64,000 nt of DNA from Parasphingorhabdus sp. SCSIO 66989 (GTDB taxonomy: Bacteria > Pseudomonadota > Alphaproteobacteria > Sphingomonadales > Sphingomonadaceae). A program made the translations under genes and the position numbers. Below, one piece after another: positions 8,343 through 15,903 of this stretch; within the stretch, counting starts at the first letter, position 1; the number at the start of each line of letters is the position of its first letter. The stretch spans positions 2,827,501 to 2,891,500 of the forward strand of contig NZ_CP136594.1 of the NCBI RefSeq assembly GCF_032852305.1. The letters run 5' to 3'. Below the pieces are notes generated by a model that worked only from the letters and a program-made list of their open reading frames with translations, did no database searches and was not told the DNA's origin.

Positions 8343-8873
8343 CTAAGCCGCCTGTCGAAGCGGCTCCAGGTCCATCACATATTCATTGCACAAGGCCTCT
8401 TCACCACGGCCGGCGCTGTAGCGCGGCACGGCGGGGCCGAGCGCAACAAAGCCGAGCTTTTCGATCACCCGTTGTGAGGCCGGATTGTCGACGAAATGGC
8501 TGCAATAAAGCTGTCTGTGGCCCAAGGTGCGGGCTATTTCAATCACCGCGCGAGCGGCCTCAGTGGCATAGCCCTGCCCCCAATGTTCGCGCGCAATCCA
8601 ATAGCCAAGTTCGGCTTCGCCTTCATTCTCGCCCAGACCGCAACAGCCGACAAGCCGTGAGCCATTGTCGGTCGGCAAGGTCAGAAAGAAGCTGGGATAG
8701 CGGGGATCCTGGGGCAGTGATGCAAACTCACGAGCTGCTTCGGGCGTATAGGGCCAGGGCGCACGCGCAAGATTGCAGACAATGCCTTCATCATTGATGG
8801 CGGCGAACAGCGCCTGCCAGTCTTCAGGCCAGCCGGGCCGCAATAATAATCTTTCCGTACGAGCGAACATCAT
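8343..8873 (-). CDS. GNAT family N-acetyltransferase (RimJ/RimL-like)
   Basis: 176 aa. The start ATG at 8873 is chosen because AGGAGAG lies just upstream; a longer frame to 8933 lacks a site. GNAT landmarks: ARTERLLLRPGWPEDWQAL at the N-terminus, the acetyl-CoA loop region YWIAREHWGQGYATEAARAV, and SQRVIEKLGFVALG near the C-terminus. The family transfers acetyl groups from acetyl-CoA to amines, often N-terminal residues of ribosomal proteins or small molecules. The substrate is unknown. Confidence 0.9.
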   Translation of the reverse strand: MMFARTERLLLRPGWPEDWQALFAAINDEGIVCNLARAPWPYTPEAAREFASLPQDPRYPSFFLTLPTDNGSRLVGCCGLGENEGEAELGYWIAREHWGQGYATEAARAVIEIARTLGHRQLYCSHFVDNPASQRVIEKLGFVALGPAVPRYSAGRGEEALCNEYVMDLEPLRQAA

Positions 8874-8944
8874 GTCTCTCCTGATGGCCGCCCGCCCTGT
8901 GACCGCAAAAGGTGACAGCAGCGAGTCAGCCATATGACAGGGAC

Positions 8945-8973
8945 AAAAAAAGAGCGGGGTTCTGACCCCGCTC
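8945..8973 (-). terminator. Intrinsic terminator of rplU-rpmA
   Basis: Read on the minus strand, a perfect 9-bp stem GAGCGGGGT/ACCCCGCTC with a 4-nt loop is followed by seven T residues. It lies about 70 bp after rpmA. Confidence 0.9.
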
Positions 8974-9043
8974 CCTGTCCTGGTTCGCTTGTGTAGCGAT
9001 TTCGGGGTCTCCCTATTCAGGATGACCCTTTATCGATCATCCG

Positions 9044-9313
9044 TTATTCAGCGGCTTCTGCCATGGCTTCGACCGACACATATTTGCGGCCAAGGCGTCC
9101 GGCGTGGAATTTCACGCGGCCTTCAATCAGCGCAAACAGGGTGTGATCTTTGCCCATGCCAACATTGTCGCCCGGATACACTTTGGTACCGCGCTGACGC
9201 ACGATGATGTTGCCGCCGATGACATGCTCGCCACCGAACTTCTTCACGCCAAGGCGGCGACCTACGGAGTCGCGACCGTTACGGGATGAACCACCTGCTT
9301 TTTTATGTGCCAT
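9044..9313 (-). CDS. rpmA: 50S ribosomal protein L27
   Basis: 89 aa, full family length. It starts [20 protein letters not shown] and contains the conserved [16 protein letters not shown] and [10 protein letters not shown] segments. L27 sits near the peptidyl-transferase centre, its N-terminal tail reaching the P-site tRNA. The start is directly followed by AHKKAGG, so no cleavable N-terminal extension of the Firmicutes kind is present. It follows rplU by 28 bp on the same strand, the standard operon, and ends at the terminator at 8945. Confidence 0.98.
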   Translation of the reverse strand: MAHKKAGGSSRNGRDSVGRRLGVKKFGGEHVIGGNIIVRQRGTKVYPGDNVGMGKDHTLFALIEGRVKFHAGRLGRKYVSVEAMAEAAE

Positions 9314-9341
9314 GTCTCTGTTTCCTTAGGCTTTGACTGAC

Positions 9342-9887
9342 TCAGGCGTCGTCTGTTTTCTTTGGCGCTGCCTTGGCAGCAGGTTTCTTGGCCGGGGCCT
9401 TTTTGGCTGGAGCCTTTTTAGCAGCAGGCTTCGCAGCAGCTTTAGCGGCTGGCTTCTTGGCAGCGGTGCTGGCTGCAGTCTTGGCCGCTGGCTTCTTGGC
9501 CGGTGCCGCTTTCTTTGCAGGAGCAGCTTTGGTTTCTGCAGGTGCATCAGCCTTTGCCGGAGCGGCTTTCTTCGGTGCAGCCTTCTTGGCAGCACCCACG
9601 CCGGTGATCTTCAGCACCGTCTGATACTGACGATGGCCTTGCTTGCGACGATAGTTGTGGCGACGGCGCTTCTTGAAGACAATAACCTTCTCGCCGCGAT
9701 CCTGCGCGATGATTTCAGCCGATACGGCAACGCCCTTGGCGTCCTTGACGGCACCGCCCTCACCTACCAGCAGAACATCGTCCAGCGTGATGGTGTCACC
9801 GGCTTCACCGGCGAGCTTTTCAACCGCAATTTTGTCTCCGGCTGCAACACGATACTGTTTGCCGCCTGTGCGCACGATAGCGAACAT
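9342..9887 (-). CDS. rplU: 50S ribosomal protein L21 with long Ala/Lys/Pro tail
   Basis: 181 aa, against about 103 for typical L21. Residues 1-98 are a normal L21 ([20 protein letters not shown] ... [20 protein letters not shown]). From about residue 99 an 82-residue low-complexity tail consists of AAPKK/PAKKA-like units, resembling histone H1 or AlgP tails, and ends in KKTDDA. L21 binds 23S rRNA; the basic tail probably extends from the ribosome surface and may contact RNA. Similar tails are known on L21 annotations from sphingomonads. It is the first gene of rplU-rpmA. Confidence 0.96.
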   Translation of the reverse strand: MFAIVRTGGKQYRVAAGDKIAVEKLAGEAGDTITLDDVLLVGEGGAVKDAKGVAVSAEIIAQDRGEKVIVFKKRRRHNYRRKQGHRQYQTVLKITGVGAAKKAAPKKAAPAKADAPAETKAAPAKKAAPAKKPAAKTAASTAAKKPAAKAAAKPAAKKAPAKKAPAKKPAAKAAPKKTDDA

Positions 9888-10116
9888 GACTTTGTCTCAC
9901 TTCATCAAAACTGTTGGCTCGGCGCGGTTCGTATCCTGAAAGGGACATTTCTGATCTGCGCCGGAAAGCAGTGCCCGATAAGGGAGAATCAGTTAACTGT
10001 CAACCAACAGCAGCGCGAAATATGACTCTTTTTATGCACTTTTCCTGTATCAGCCACCCGGTTCTTGCATGGGAATGGATTGCCGCTGTCTCCATCATAA
10101 TGTAGTGGCCCGAGCC

Positions 10117-10653
10117 ATGACTTGCAATCCGGCTATTTCTCTGCTCCCCATTCTATTGTGCAGCGCGCTAACGCTTAATGGCTGCGCTGCGCCCAATGCC
10201 GATTTTCCTGAGTTGAAACGCCGGGCAATAGAGGACCTTCCAGTGGATGACCAACCGGTCAAACGGGCCAGTGGACTTGCCATCATGGCCATGCCCGATG
10301 ATTTGCGTGAGCAGGTCGCCGCCTTGCTGCTAGAGGCGAAGCAGGCGGACGAGAGCTTCCAGTCCGATCTTGCCAAGACCCGTCGCGCTGTTGGCATCGG
10401 CAGAAGCGCCGGTCGCAATAGTGAAAACTGGTCCGTTGCCCAGACCGAAATCAGCGCCCTTTCACGCTATCACAATCGCAGCATCAACGCTTTAAGCGCG
10501 CTCGATACACTGTCTATGGCCGAGACCGAAAAGCAATATACCCGCGACGCCATCTATGATCTGCGCCCCATTGCCGAAGCACAGGCCGAAATAGAACGGC
10601 TGGTCGCTGCGCAGCGGGGCATTTTGACAGACTTGAGTACACAATTGCGCTGA
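10117..10653 (+). CDS. Putative lipoprotein of unknown function
   Basis: 178 aa. The ATG at 10117 is chosen because it begins a lipoprotein signal peptide (MTCNPAISLLPILLCSALTL) with a lipobox leading to Cys23; the upstream ATG at 10069 would add an unlikely extension. The mature region is helical and charged, with a coiled-coil-like pattern (LREQVAALLLEAKQADESFQ and AEAQAEIERLVAAQRGILTD). No family was recognised. It is monocistronic, just upstream of the mobile-element region. Confidence 0.7.
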   Translation: MTCNPAISLLPILLCSALTLNGCAAPNADFPELKRRAIEDLPVDDQPVKRASGLAIMAMPDDLREQVAALLLEAKQADESFQSDLAKTRRAVGIGRSAGRNSENWSVAQTEISALSRYHNRSINALSALDTLSMAETEKQYTRDAIYDLRPIAEAQAEIERLVAAQRGILTDLSTQLR

Positions 10654-10757
10654 ACACGCAAGCCATTGCCTCAGTCTAAGGGTCGATAGCCGCGCAACTG
10701 TCAAGCCAGCTTGACGAAGGTTACGAAAGTGACGCTCGCGAGAGGCAGAGCAGACGC

Positions 10758-10827
10758 TTATTCGGGGACAGTTTTAGAGAGAACTCTCTCGGTTGAGCGC
10801 TCGGGAACTGAAACTGTCCCCGAATAA
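10758..10827. repeat. REP-like palindromic unit
   Basis: Perfect 17-bp inverted repeat (ttattcggggacagttt at 10758-10774 and its complement at 10811-10827). It encloses two smaller palindromes, gagagaactctctc and gagcgctc. The same core, tcggggacagtttt, recurs as a single copy at 10945-10958. Such sequences commonly accompany REP-associated transposases, and a transposase stub lies at 12333. Confidence 0.72.
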
Positions 10828-10926
10828 TCGCCTACGCGTGATGTTGTAATTCAGTAAATGGGAAAGAGCCGACGCGATCATAACAGCGCATGGAGATGTA
10901 GGACATAGGCCTTTTCAGAGGACAGT

Positions 10927-12319
10927 CGGTCTTTTCTGTCTTTTCGGGGACAGTTTTCACTCCATTGCGTTCAACGGAACCGGAACTCAGGTAAACTGTT
11001 GTCTAATTGATAATATAAATCTGCCTTGTTTGCTTGCCTGCTAGCCGATGGTTGTCTTCGAGATATGCTGCTGGCTTTGGCCATGGGTTTGCAGACATTC
11101 TCATGATCGCGTTCAGGCGTTTAGAGTTGGTGTCTCCATGTCACCGGCGAAGTCATCACATAGTGATGCTTCCACAGTTTTTCCGAGATCACCGGTTTCG
11201 TGGCATATCATATGGTCATAGTGTCATTGCCCGCTGGCCGGATCGGCCCAGCTAAACTGTGTGTCTTTCTGCCACAGCAGATGCAGCAGTATGGCCAGTT
11301 TGCGTGCGAGCGCCACTCTGGCATGTTTCAGGCCCCTGGTCTGGGCCAGGGCTTTGCCCCAGTGCTGCAGGGCGCAGGGGCGCTTCTGAGCATCGGATCA
11401 CCGGCCTTGGAGATACGCCCTTTATGATCGCGCTCGCCCGACTGGCTGCGGCGCGGCACCAGTCCGGCATAAGCGGCCACGCTCGCGCTGCGGGTAAAGC
11501 GCTCAGGGTCTTCTATGCTGGTGATAAAGGTCAACGCCGTTATCGGCCCGACGCCGGGGACACTCATCAGCCGACCCGCCACCGGGTCAGCAGCGGCCCT
11601 GGCATCAAGCAGTCTGGCATTGCGCGATAGCTGCGCCTCAAGCGCTTCGATCATCTCGGCCAGCGGCATAAACACCACACGCAGATCAGGGCGCTGGCCA
11701 AACAGTGTTTGCAACCGTTCGCGCCGCTTGCCCGGGGTTGTCACCCGGCCCAGCCTCAGGCCAAACAGCTTGAGCATCCCGCGCAGTTGGTTGGCAAGAG
11801 CATTGCGGCTGCTCACCAGCTGGCCCCTGATCTTCAGCGCCGCCCGGTCGATATGGCTGCCTTCTTGCTTGATATGCACCTGTTTGAACCATCCGGTGCG
11901 CGCCAGATGCGCCAGCGCTTCAGCATCATGCACATCCGATTTATTGACCCGCGCCGACAACGCTCCCTTGGCATGACGTGCACAGATACACAGCACCGGC
12001 ACATCACGCTCTTTCAGCCCATGATATAAAAACACCGCCAAGGGGCCGGTCTCCAATACCACACGCGCGACACCGCCAGCATGGCGCTCCAGCCACTTGG
12101 CCAGAACATCCGGATCACTCGCCACCACATCACGGCGGACAATCTCGCCATCATCTCGCACCACACAGATATGTGTCGCCTTGTCAGATACGTCCAAACC
12201 TGCATACATCGTCATCGGTCATCCTCCTTGCTTGAAGCATGCAAAATGCATGACTTCGTTCCTACAAGGAGGATGACTACAGCAATTACGCCATGTCACC
12301 GAAAAGACCGAAAAGACCG
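10927..12319. mobile_element. IS110-family element remnant with flanking inverted repeats
   Basis: Contains the broken transposase at 11224-12215. The block is bracketed by cggtcttttctgtcttttcgg (10927-10947) and the inverted copy ccgaaaagaccgaaaagaccg (12299-12319), 20 of 21 positions matching. A perfect 13-bp inverted repeat (12218-12230 and 12265-12277) covers the transposase ribosome site. About 280 bp of noncoding DNA lies 3' of the transposase and only about 80 bp 5' of it. True IS ends are uncertain because IS110 members lack classical terminal repeats. Confidence 0.6.
11224..12215 (-). pseudogene. IS110-family transposase, internally deleted and frameshifted
   Basis: The first ~275 codons read MTMYAGLDVSDKATHICVV and so on. 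They carry the DEDD set (D8, E55, D94, D97) of the RuvC-like domain and the C-terminal Transposase_20 region (LMSVPGVGPITALTFITSIE ... GRISKAGDPML). After GDPMLR the frame goes off into APAPCSTGAKPWPRPGA and stops at 11328. A second frame continues the family C-terminus (CALQHWGKALAQTRGLKHAR then VALARKLAILLHLLWQ) to a stop at 11224. Roughly a dozen expected codons between the two pieces are missing, so this is probably an internal deletion with a frameshift. The enzyme is a bridge-RNA-guided recombinase in intact relatives; this copy should be dead. Confidence 0.85.
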
Positions 12320-12332
12320 AACTAGCCACCCA

Positions 12333-12700
12333 CTAACCCTTAACCTTCGGCCCTCGCTTGCGCGGGCGCAGTCTTTTGCCGGATCGTTCTTCCATCTGCT
12401 CCAGCCAGTCCGCATCACCGACCGGGCGCCCTATGGTTTCCGCACGTTGCAACCGCTGCACCGCTTCCGCGTCCGGCGCTTCGCCCATAAACTCGGCAAA
12501 CCGGCCATAGCGCTGCAATATCGGCGCGACGGTGACCAGCCCGTCATCCTCTTCCGCCAGATGTGCTCTTACACTCGGCCAGGGCCAGTCTTCCGCGCGC
12601 TTGACCATCTTGGCCTTGACCGGATTCAGCGCGACATAGCGCACCGCCGCAGCAAGATGCGCCTCATCCATCGCCACCGATCCATAGCGCCCCTGCCCAC
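12333..12700 (-). pseudogene. REP-associated tyrosine transposase, C-terminal remnant
   Basis: The open part (12333-12677) reads MDEAHLAAAVRYVALNPVKA followed by the W-x-W region (DWPWPSVRAHLAEEDDG), the typical second half of RAYT/TnpA_REP proteins. Upstream codons still read QGRYGSVAMDE, matching the family's GRYGSVAMDE segment, then similarity ends near 12700. The His-x-His (HUH) motif and most of the catalytic domain are therefore absent. It lies on the same side as REP-like palindromes at 10758 and 10945, as expected of a RAYT locus broken up by later events. Confidence 0.8.
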
Positions 12701-12827
12701 CAGTTAAACATGCCAGAGACCGTTCGGACAGGTCTATAGGGAACAGGCTACATCTTTATCGACACTATCTTGAGCTGATGCTAATAATCGCTTCCATTAT
12801 ATGATTCTCAAGAAGAATGAATGAGTT

Positions 12828-13346
12828 GTGTCAGGTTTGCAGGACAAAGAACGCTGGTATGCAGTTCAGGTAAAGTCCCAAAAAGAGAAGTCAGCCCTCA
12901 CAAACCTCGATCGACAAGGTTTCGTAACCTTTTGCCCTTGGCAATTGCGGACGATATCCCAGTCAAGGCCAGTCAAGATCGTCAGGAAACCTTTCTTTTC
13001 CGGTTATCTTTTTGTCAGATTCAACTTGTATCGCGACAACTGGCCAAAAATCAACAATACCTTCGGCGTTCGTAGACTAGTTACAGTTCATGCCGGCCAA
13101 ATGCCTAAACCAATGCCGGACGAAGTCATTGAGAGACTAATTGCGAGCTGTGATGCGGATATGTGCATTCAATCGTTAGGCGATATTGCACTCGGCAGCA
13201 CGATCAGAGTCGTAAACGGTCCATTCAGCGACATGTTAGGTCAATTGCAATCTGTAGACAGCAATGAGCGCTTTACAATTCTGTTAAGCATGATGTCCTC
13301 AGAGCTCAAGGTACGACTTCACAGAAGTGATGTGATAGAGGCTTGA
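12828..13346 (+). CDS. NusG/RfaH-like transcription antiterminator of the polysaccharide locus
   Basis: 172 aa from a GTG start. The N-terminal NGN domain is clear (RWYAVQVKSQKEKSALTNLD; FFSGYLFVRFNLYRDNWPKI; GVRRLVTVHAG), and the C-terminal KOW-like part holds GSTIRVVNGPFSDMLGQLQS. Specialised NusG paralogues (RfaH, UpxY, LoaP) bind paused RNA polymerase and suppress termination in long surface-polysaccharide operons. This one is the first gene of such a locus, upstream of rfbA, and is followed by a leader with an ops-like motif. It is smaller than and distinct from housekeeping NusG, which would be near secE. Confidence 0.87.
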   Translation: MSGLQDKERWYAVQVKSQKEKSALTNLDRQGFVTFCPWQLRTISQSRPVKIVRKPFFSGYLFVRFNLYRDNWPKINNTFGVRRLVTVHAGQMPKPMPDEVIERLIASCDADMCIQSLGDIALGSTIRVVNGPFSDMLGQLQSVDSNERFTILLSMMSSELKVRLHRSDVIEA

Positions 13347-13370
13347 CATGCATCCACGGTACCTTATCTG
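13343..13370 (+). promoter_or_regulatory. Candidate promoter after the antiterminator gene
   Basis: A perfect TTGACA (13343-13348), overlapping the stop codon of the antiterminator gene, is followed after 16 bp by TATCTG, a weak -10 match. If active, it would start a leader of roughly 220 nt before rfbA that carries the ops-like motif. Inference only. Confidence 0.35.
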
Positions 13371-13392
13371 AACGCCACACTGACTGTCATGA

Positions 13393-13422
13393 GGTAGCAA
13401 GATTCTCATGCGGTGCGGTAGC
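13393..13422 (+). promoter_or_regulatory. ops/JUMPstart-like motif in the polysaccharide leader
   Basis: GCGGTAGC at 13415-13422 matches the core of the enterobacterial ops element (GGCGGTAGC-type); a second GGTAGC lies at 13393-13398. In enterobacteria, ops in the non-template strand recruits RfaH. Here the motif lies about 70 bp after an RfaH/NusG-like gene and about 180 bp before rfbA. Short motifs of this length can occur by chance. Confidence 0.45.
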
Positions 13423-13533
13423 TATTCGCGTCAAAATTGACTATTCAGCTATAGATGTGATCGCTGTCCGCTCGTCTGAGGGAATTAAAACATAAACGGC
13501 TTTCCCTTCAACATAGTACCTCATCCTTCTCGC

Positions 13534-13555
13534 GCTGCCATAGTCGGCAGCTTTT
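13534..13555 (+). terminator. Terminator-like hairpin (possible attenuator) before rfbA
   Basis: GCTGCC (13534-13539) and GGCAGC (13546-13551) form a 6-bp stem with a 6-nt loop, followed directly by TTTT. The stem is short, so it may be a weak terminator or pause. It lies between the antiterminator gene and rfbA, exactly where processive antitermination would matter. Confidence 0.42.
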
Positions 13556-13603
13556 CCGAATATCGCAGCAGAGCTGGCGTAACATCATTGAGGAGAATTG
13601 AGC

Positions 13604-14479
13604 ATGGTCCGAAAACGCAAAGGTATTATTCTTGCGGGAGGATCAGGAACACGGCTGTATCCGCTCACGCGGGGAGTCTCAAAGCAGCTAATGCCTATCT
13701 TTGACAAACCGATGATCTATTATCCGCTCAGTACGCTAATGCTGGCTGGAATCATTGACATATTGGTTATTACTACCCCCGAAGACGCTGCGCAATTTCA
13801 ACGTGTTCTGGGAGATGGTTCCGATTTTGGAGTGAACCTGAGCTACGCTCAGCAACCTAAGCCCGAAGGTCTCGCTCAAGCCTATCGCATCGGTGCAGAC
13901 TTTGTGGGCAACAGCTCCAGCGCGCTGATCTTGGGAGACAATATCTTCTACGGCCATGGCCTTCCGGAATTGCTAGCTAATGCCAATCAACGCGAAACCG
14001 GAGCGAGCGTGTTTGCTTATCGTGTGACTGATCCTGAAGCTTTCGGTGTGGTCGAATTCGATCATCAGGGCACCGCAATTTCGATCGAAGAAAAGCCGGC
14101 GGCTCCCAAGTCCAACTATGCTGTCACCGGCCTGTACTTCTACGACGAGACGGTTGTGGACCGCGCGCGAGACCTCAAGCCTTCGCCGCGCGGTGAGCTG
14201 GAAATCACCGACCTCAACCGCCTCTACCTTAATGAAAGCGCTATGGCGGTAGAGATTATGGGCCGCGGTTTTGCTTGGCTCGACACGGGCACACACGCCT
14301 CGCTGCTGGATGCAGCAAGCTATGTACGCATCACCGAGGAACGCCAGGGTCTAAAGATTGCTTGTCCCGAAGAGATTGCCTGGCGCCAAGGCTTCATCAG
14401 TGACGCCGACCTGGTGCGTATTGCTGAGCCTCTGCGCAAATCAGGTTATGGCGAATATTTGCTCCAACTCCTTAATTAG
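13604..14479 (+). CDS. rfbA: Glucose-1-phosphate thymidylyltransferase
   Basis: 291 aa. The ATG at 13604 lies 8 nt after AGGAG; a TTG at 13598 is less likely. It carries the nucleotidyltransferase signature [20 protein letters not shown] near the N-terminus, then [12 protein letters not shown] and YGHGLPELL. It joins dTTP and glucose-1-phosphate to give dTDP-glucose, the first step to dTDP-L-rhamnose in the cytoplasm. It heads rfbA-C-D-B, each gene within about 25 bp of the next or overlapping. Confidence 0.97.
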   Translation: MVRKRKGIILAGGSGTRLYPLTRGVSKQLMPIFDKPMIYYPLSTLMLAGIIDILVITTPEDAAQFQRVLGDGSDFGVNLSYAQQPKPEGLAQAYRIGADFVGNSSSALILGDNIFYGHGLPELLANANQRETGASVFAYRVTDPEAFGVVEFDHQGTAISIEEKPAAPKSNYAVTGLYFYDETVVDRARDLKPSPRGELEITDLNRLYLNESAMAVEIMGRGFAWLDTGTHASLLDAASYVRITEERQGLKIACPEEIAWRQGFISDADLVRIAEPLRKSGYGEYLLQLLN

Positions 14480-14501
14480 CCAGGGTTATAAGCGGCGACC
14501 G

Positions 14502-15047
14502 ATGAATATTATCGACACTCTTATTCCTGGACCCAAGATCATTGAGCCACGCTTGTTCGGCGATGAGCGGGGCTTCTTCATGGAAACCTGGAACGCAGCT
14601 AGCTTTGCCGAGGCCGGCTTTGATATGACCTGGGTGCAGGACAATCACAGCCACTCGCAAAAAGGCGTGCTGCGCGGACTGCATTTTCAGAACCCTGGGC
14701 CACAGGGCAAGCTGGTGCGTGTAGCACGCGGTTCTGTTTTTGACGTTGCGGTTGATCTGCGGCGCTCGTCGGAGAATTTTGGCAAATGGGTCGGTGTTGA
14801 ACTGAGTGAGACGAACAAGCGGATGTTCTGGGTACCCGAAGGCTTTGCGCATGGCTTCCTCACACTTGAGGACGACACCGATTTCCTTTACAAGTGCACT
14901 GCTCCTTTCGCGCCGCAATCCGAGCACACATTGGCTTGGGATGATCCAGCGGTGGGCATCGAATGGCCGGTGGCTGATCTTGATCCGATTATCTCCGAGA
15001 AAGACGCTTTTGGTCTTTCGCTAACCGACGTCAAGGCGTTCGACTGA
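14502..15047 (+). CDS. rfbC: dTDP-4-dehydrorhamnose 3,5-epimerase
   Basis: 181 aa, normal family length, start ATG at 14502. Cupin-fold enzyme with the hallmark SQKGVLRGLHFQNPGPQGKL (catalytic His in RGLHFQ), FDVAVDLRRSSENFGKWVGV and WVPEGFAHGFLTLED. It epimerises C3 and C5 of dTDP-4-keto-6-deoxyglucose, the third step of the rhamnose pathway. It starts 22 bp after rfbA and precedes rfbD by 10 bp. Confidence 0.97.
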   Translation: MNIIDTLIPGPKIIEPRLFGDERGFFMETWNAASFAEAGFDMTWVQDNHSHSQKGVLRGLHFQNPGPQGKLVRVARGSVFDVAVDLRRSSENFGKWVGVELSETNKRMFWVPEGFAHGFLTLEDDTDFLYKCTAPFAPQSEHTLAWDDPAVGIEWPVADLDPIISEKDAFGLSLTDVKAFD

Positions 15048-15057
15048 GAAGATTTGC

Positions 15058-15903
15058 ATGAAGGTTGTGATCACAGGTGCGAACGGCCAGCTAGGGGGCG
15101 CACTTCAGCGCACCGCTCCGGCCGATTTAGAAATCAATGCAATCGATATCGAGGATGTCGACCTTACCGATGATGCCATGCTTAGAGCGTATCTCGCGGT
15201 CGAGGCGCCGGATCTGCTTATCAACGCTGCCGCTTACACCGCCGTTGACAAGGCTGAACAGGATGAGATTACTGCGCAAGCCATTAATGCTGATGCCGTA
15301 GCTGTGATGGCCGAGCATGAATGCAAACTCGTCCATGTCTCAACCGATTTTGTCTTCGATGGCCAATCGTCACGCGCTTACAAGCCGGAGGACGCGCGTG
15401 CCCCGATCTCGGTCTATGGCCGCACCAAGGCTGCGGGAGAGGACCATTTGCGAGACACCGATCTACTGGTGCGCACTGCTTGGGTGTACGAAGCGGGTGG
15501 CGCCAACTTCGTGCGGACGATGATCCGCTTGATGTCGGACCGCGATGAGCTTGGCATAGTGTCGGACCAGATCGGTTCACCCACTTGGGCAACGGGCTTG
15601 GCGAGCGCTCTCTGGGGACTGATTGAAAAAGGAGCGAATGGCGCTTACCATCATAGCGATGCTGGCGTCGCAAGCTGGTATGATTTTGCTGTCGCAATCG
15701 CCGAAGAGGCGCACGCCCTGGGTCTGCTCGACCGAATGCCCGCGATCGAACCAATCACCACCGCGGACTATCCAACGCAGGCTGTGCGCCCCTCTTTCTC
15801 GTTGCTCGACTGCCGAGAGACGCGCGAGATCCTGGGGAAACCGGCCGTCCATTGGCGGGATAACCTGCGTTTAATGCTGAAAAAGGAAGCATCACTTGTC
15901 TAA
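15058..15903 (+). CDS. rfbD: dTDP-4-dehydrorhamnose reductase
   Basis: 281 aa. NAD(P)-binding GANGQLGGAL at residues 7-16, then VSTDFVFDG and the catalytic Tyr-x3-Lys (SVYGRTKAAGE). It reduces the 4-keto sugar to dTDP-L-rhamnose. Its last 8 bp overlap rfbB, which suggests coupled translation. Confidence 0.97.
   Translation: MKVVITGANGQLGGALQRTAPADLEINAIDIEDVDLTDDAMLRAYLAVEAPDLLINAAAYTAVDKAEQDEITAQAINADAVAVMAEHECKLVHVSTDFVFDGQSSRAYKPEDARAPISVYGRTKAAGEDHLRDTDLLVRTAWVYEAGGANFVRTMIRLMSDRDELGIVSDQIGSPTWATGLASALWGLIEKGANGAYHHSDAGVASWYDFAVAIAEEAHALGLLDRMPAIEPITTADYPTQAVRPSFSLLDCRETREILGKPAVHWRDNLRLMLKKEASLV

Noticed and set aside
9333-10025. 230-codon plus-strand frame over rplU
   Set aside because: Low-complexity Gly/Phe/Leu sequence is the mirror of the Ala/Lys tail of L21.
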